From the NCBI RefSeq assembly GCF_025567165.1, contig NZ_JAOQKC010000013.1, positions 44,010 through 108,009 on the forward strand: DNA of 64,000 nt, written 5' to 3'. Positions 62,551 to 64,000 of this stretch are shown piece after piece. Under the pieces are notes generated by a model. It worked only from the letters and a program-made list of their open reading frames with translations. It was not told where the DNA came from and ran no database searches. The DNA is from Laedolimicola ammoniilytica. GTDB taxonomy: Bacteria > Bacillota > Clostridia > Lachnospirales > Lachnospiraceae. Position 1 is the first letter of the stretch. Each line of letters opens with the position of its first letter. Position numbers and translations under genes: made by a program.

Positions 62551-63717
62551 ATGGCAGAGCAGAAAAGAGATTACTACGAGGTTCTGGGCGTAGACAAGAA
62601 CGCCGATGATGCGACCATTAAAAAAGCATACCGTCAGTTGGCGAAAAAATACCACCCGGATATGAACCCCGGCGACAAAGAAGCAGAAGTGAAATTCAAA
62701 GAGGCTTCCGAGGCTTACGCAGTTTTAAGTGATCCGGATAAGAGACGCCAGTACGATCAGTTTGGCCATGCAGCCTTTGAGGGAGGCGCAGGCGGCGGTG
62801 CAGGCGGCTTCGGCGGCTTTGATTTCAACGGAGCGGATATGGGAGATATCTTCGGGGATATCTTTGGTGATCTCTTTGGAGGTAGCCGCGGCAGACGCGC
62901 CAACAACGGCCCCATGCAGGGGGCGAACCTTCGTACCCAGGTGCGTGTCACCTTTGAGGAAGCAGTTTTCGGCTGTGAGAAGGAGATTGAGCTGACCCTG
63001 AAGGATGAGTGCGGCAGCTGTCACGGAACCGGAGCGAAGCCGGGTACCTCGCCGGTAACCTGTCCGAAATGCGGCGGCAAGGGCCAGGTGGTTTACACCC
63101 AGCAGTCCATGTTTGGAATGGTGCAGAATGTACGTCCCTGTCCGGATTGTAACGGAACAGGAAAAATCATCAAGGAAAAGTGTCCGGACTGCTACGGAAC
63201 CGGTTACATTGCCAGCAAGAAGAAGATTTCTGTATCCATACCGGCCGGTATCGATAACGGACAGAGTATCCGCCTGAGAGGAAAAGGAGAGCCGGGCGTC
63301 AACGGCGGCCCCAGAGGCGATCTGCTGGTAGAAGTCATCGTGGCGCGCCACCCGATTTTCCAGCGGCAGGATATGAACATCTATTCCACAGCGCCTATCA
63401 GCTTCGCCACGGCGGCGCTGGGTGGCACTGTCCGCATCAAGACTGTGGACGGCGAGGTGGAGTACGACGTGAAGGCCGGAACCCAGACGGATACCAGAGT
63501 GCGTCTGAAGGGTAAGGGCGTTCCGTCCCTGCGGAATAAGAGCACCCGCGGCGACCACTATGTAACGCTGGTGGTTCAGGTGCCGACGGATCTGAGCAAG
63601 GACGCGAAAGAGGCGCTGCGCACTTATGATGATATTGTAAATGGTAAAAATCCGGAGAAGCCTGGCAAAGGAAAGAAAGGCTTTTTCGATAAAATGAAAG
63701 AGGCGCTGGACGAGTAA
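62551..63717 (+). CDS. dnaJ: Chaperone protein DnaJ
   Basis: 388 residues, complete type I Hsp40. J-domain with HPD at 35-37, Gly/Phe-rich region (about 75-115), four zinc motifs (CGSCHGTG, CPKCGGKG, CPDCNGTG, CPDCYGTG) and two C-terminal substrate domains (VSIPAGIDNGQSIRL). Stimulates the DnaK ATPase and delivers clients. Confidence 0.97.
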   Translation: MAEQKRDYYEVLGVDKNADDATIKKAYRQLAKKYHPDMNPGDKEAEVKFKEASEAYAVLSDPDKRRQYDQFGHAAFEGGAGGGAGGFGGFDFNGADMGDIFGDIFGDLFGGSRGRRANNGPMQGANLRTQVRVTFEEAVFGCEKEIELTLKDECGSCHGTGAKPGTSPVTCPKCGGKGQVVYTQQSMFGMVQNVRPCPDCNGTGKIIKEKCPDCYGTGYIASKKKISVSIPAGIDNGQSIRLRGKGEPGVNGGPRGDLLVEVIVARHPIFQRQDMNIYSTAPISFATAALGGTVRIKTVDGEVEYDVKAGTQTDTRVRLKGKGVPSLRNKSTRGDHYVTLVVQVPTDLSKDAKEALRTYDDIVNGKNPEKPGKGKKGFFDKMKEALDE

Positions 63718-63737
63718 GCCAGCGGGAAAAGTTAGAA

Positions 63738-63780
63738 AAAGACAGCGTGTTATGGAAAATGATAACACGCTGTCTTTTTT
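63738..63780 (+). terminator. Terminator of the heat-shock operon
   Basis: GACAGCGTGTTAT pairs with ATAACACGCTGTC, followed by six T. A strong stem; its T-tract is also where repeat copy 2 starts. Confidence 0.92.
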
Positions 63781-63923
63781 ATGGAATAGGAAATTCCGAT
63801 AGAATTCCCTATTCCATAAAAGCAAGCAGAGCTTGCAAAGATGCGCACTCGGCGCAGTGGTAGATGGTTGCCAAGGCAACCGCGCCTCGGCGCGAGAATG
63901 TGCCAACGGCACATTCTTTTTTA
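63775..63923 (+). repeat. 145-bp structured repeat, copy 2
   Basis: Same modules and orientation as 38825-38967. Differences fall mostly in loops (GGTTGCcaagGCAACC, TGTGCCaacGGCACA). It follows the dnaJ terminator directly and ends in its own hairpin plus T-run. The remaining bases to 64000 show only a GC-rich inverted repeat (GCCCGC/GCGGGC) and no gene start. Confidence 0.85.
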
Positions 63924-64000
63924 CTTTATAGGAAAGACCGCCTCCGGCGCTCTCTTGAACGAAAAAGGCCCGCGCGGAGGCGGGCATGAAAACGGGACGG

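Noticed and set aside
62725..63987. Long minus-strand frame opposite dnaJ
   Set aside because: Shadow of dnaJ codon bias running through repeat copy 2; no family match and no ribosome site.

Overview
The window looks like a chromosomal segment of a spore-forming, strictly anaerobic Clostridia of the Lachnospiraceae type. The evidence is a six-subunit Rnf complex, the sporulation genes gpr and spoIIP, a CIRCE-controlled hrcA-grpE-dnaK-dnaJ operon, AGGAGG-type ribosome binding sites, moderate G+C content, and a gut-Firmicute style of S-layer-homology surface protein. The species cannot be named from the sequence alone. No tRNA, rRNA, CRISPR array, intact insertion sequence, integrase or prophage was seen.

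Layout. 1-2455: the end of a two-subunit ABC exporter (one degenerate and one active ATPase subunit). 2777-9900: rnfC, a fused rnfD-rnfG, rnfE, rnfA and rnfB, then apbE (which attaches the flavins to RnfD and RnfG), a NusG_II-domain protein and a HepS/Gx-type membrane protein. 10275-22877: an accessory island. On the minus strand it has a 2306-residue surface protein preceded by two receiver-like proteins that lack the phosphorylation residues. On the plus strand it has a divergent operon of LytTR regulator, Ig-like membrane-anchored surface protein and 7TM histidine kinase, with a pair of 18-bp direct repeats in front of its promoter. An oriT-like relic (22.9-23.2 kb) borders the island. 23283-30969: divergent argG and argC-GNAT-argJ-argB-argD, with arginine boxes between them, then an orphan solute-binding protein. 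31050-35250: a YdcZ-type DMT protein, a ComEA-like lipoprotein, a PhoB/PhoR-type two-component system and a GerMN lipoprotein.

35446-63717 keeps the order known from Bacillus subtilis (comEC, holA, rpsT, gpr, spoIIP, lepA, hemW, hrcA, grpE, dnaK, dnaJ), with two insertions. The first, between spoIIP and lepA, is a DUF6110-like small membrane protein plus a metal P-type ATPase. The second, between hemW and hrcA, holds two paralogous DUF2142-like membrane proteins flanking a HAD phosphatase and a MoxR-VWA pair, then a small acidic protein, a PAP2 phosphatase and clpB.

The least explained features are four. (1) The regulator/surface-protein/kinase island with its pseudo-receivers. (2) A family of about 75-145 bp structured elements whose copies each start at the U-tract of a hairpin terminator (17.96-18.12, 38.71-38.97 and 63.77-63.92 kb). 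(3) The DUF2142/MoxR-VWA/PAP2 cluster. (4) A 186-bp nested palindrome upstream of hrcA. Functions assigned by family are firm for the housekeeping genes; roles proposed for the accessory clusters are inference.
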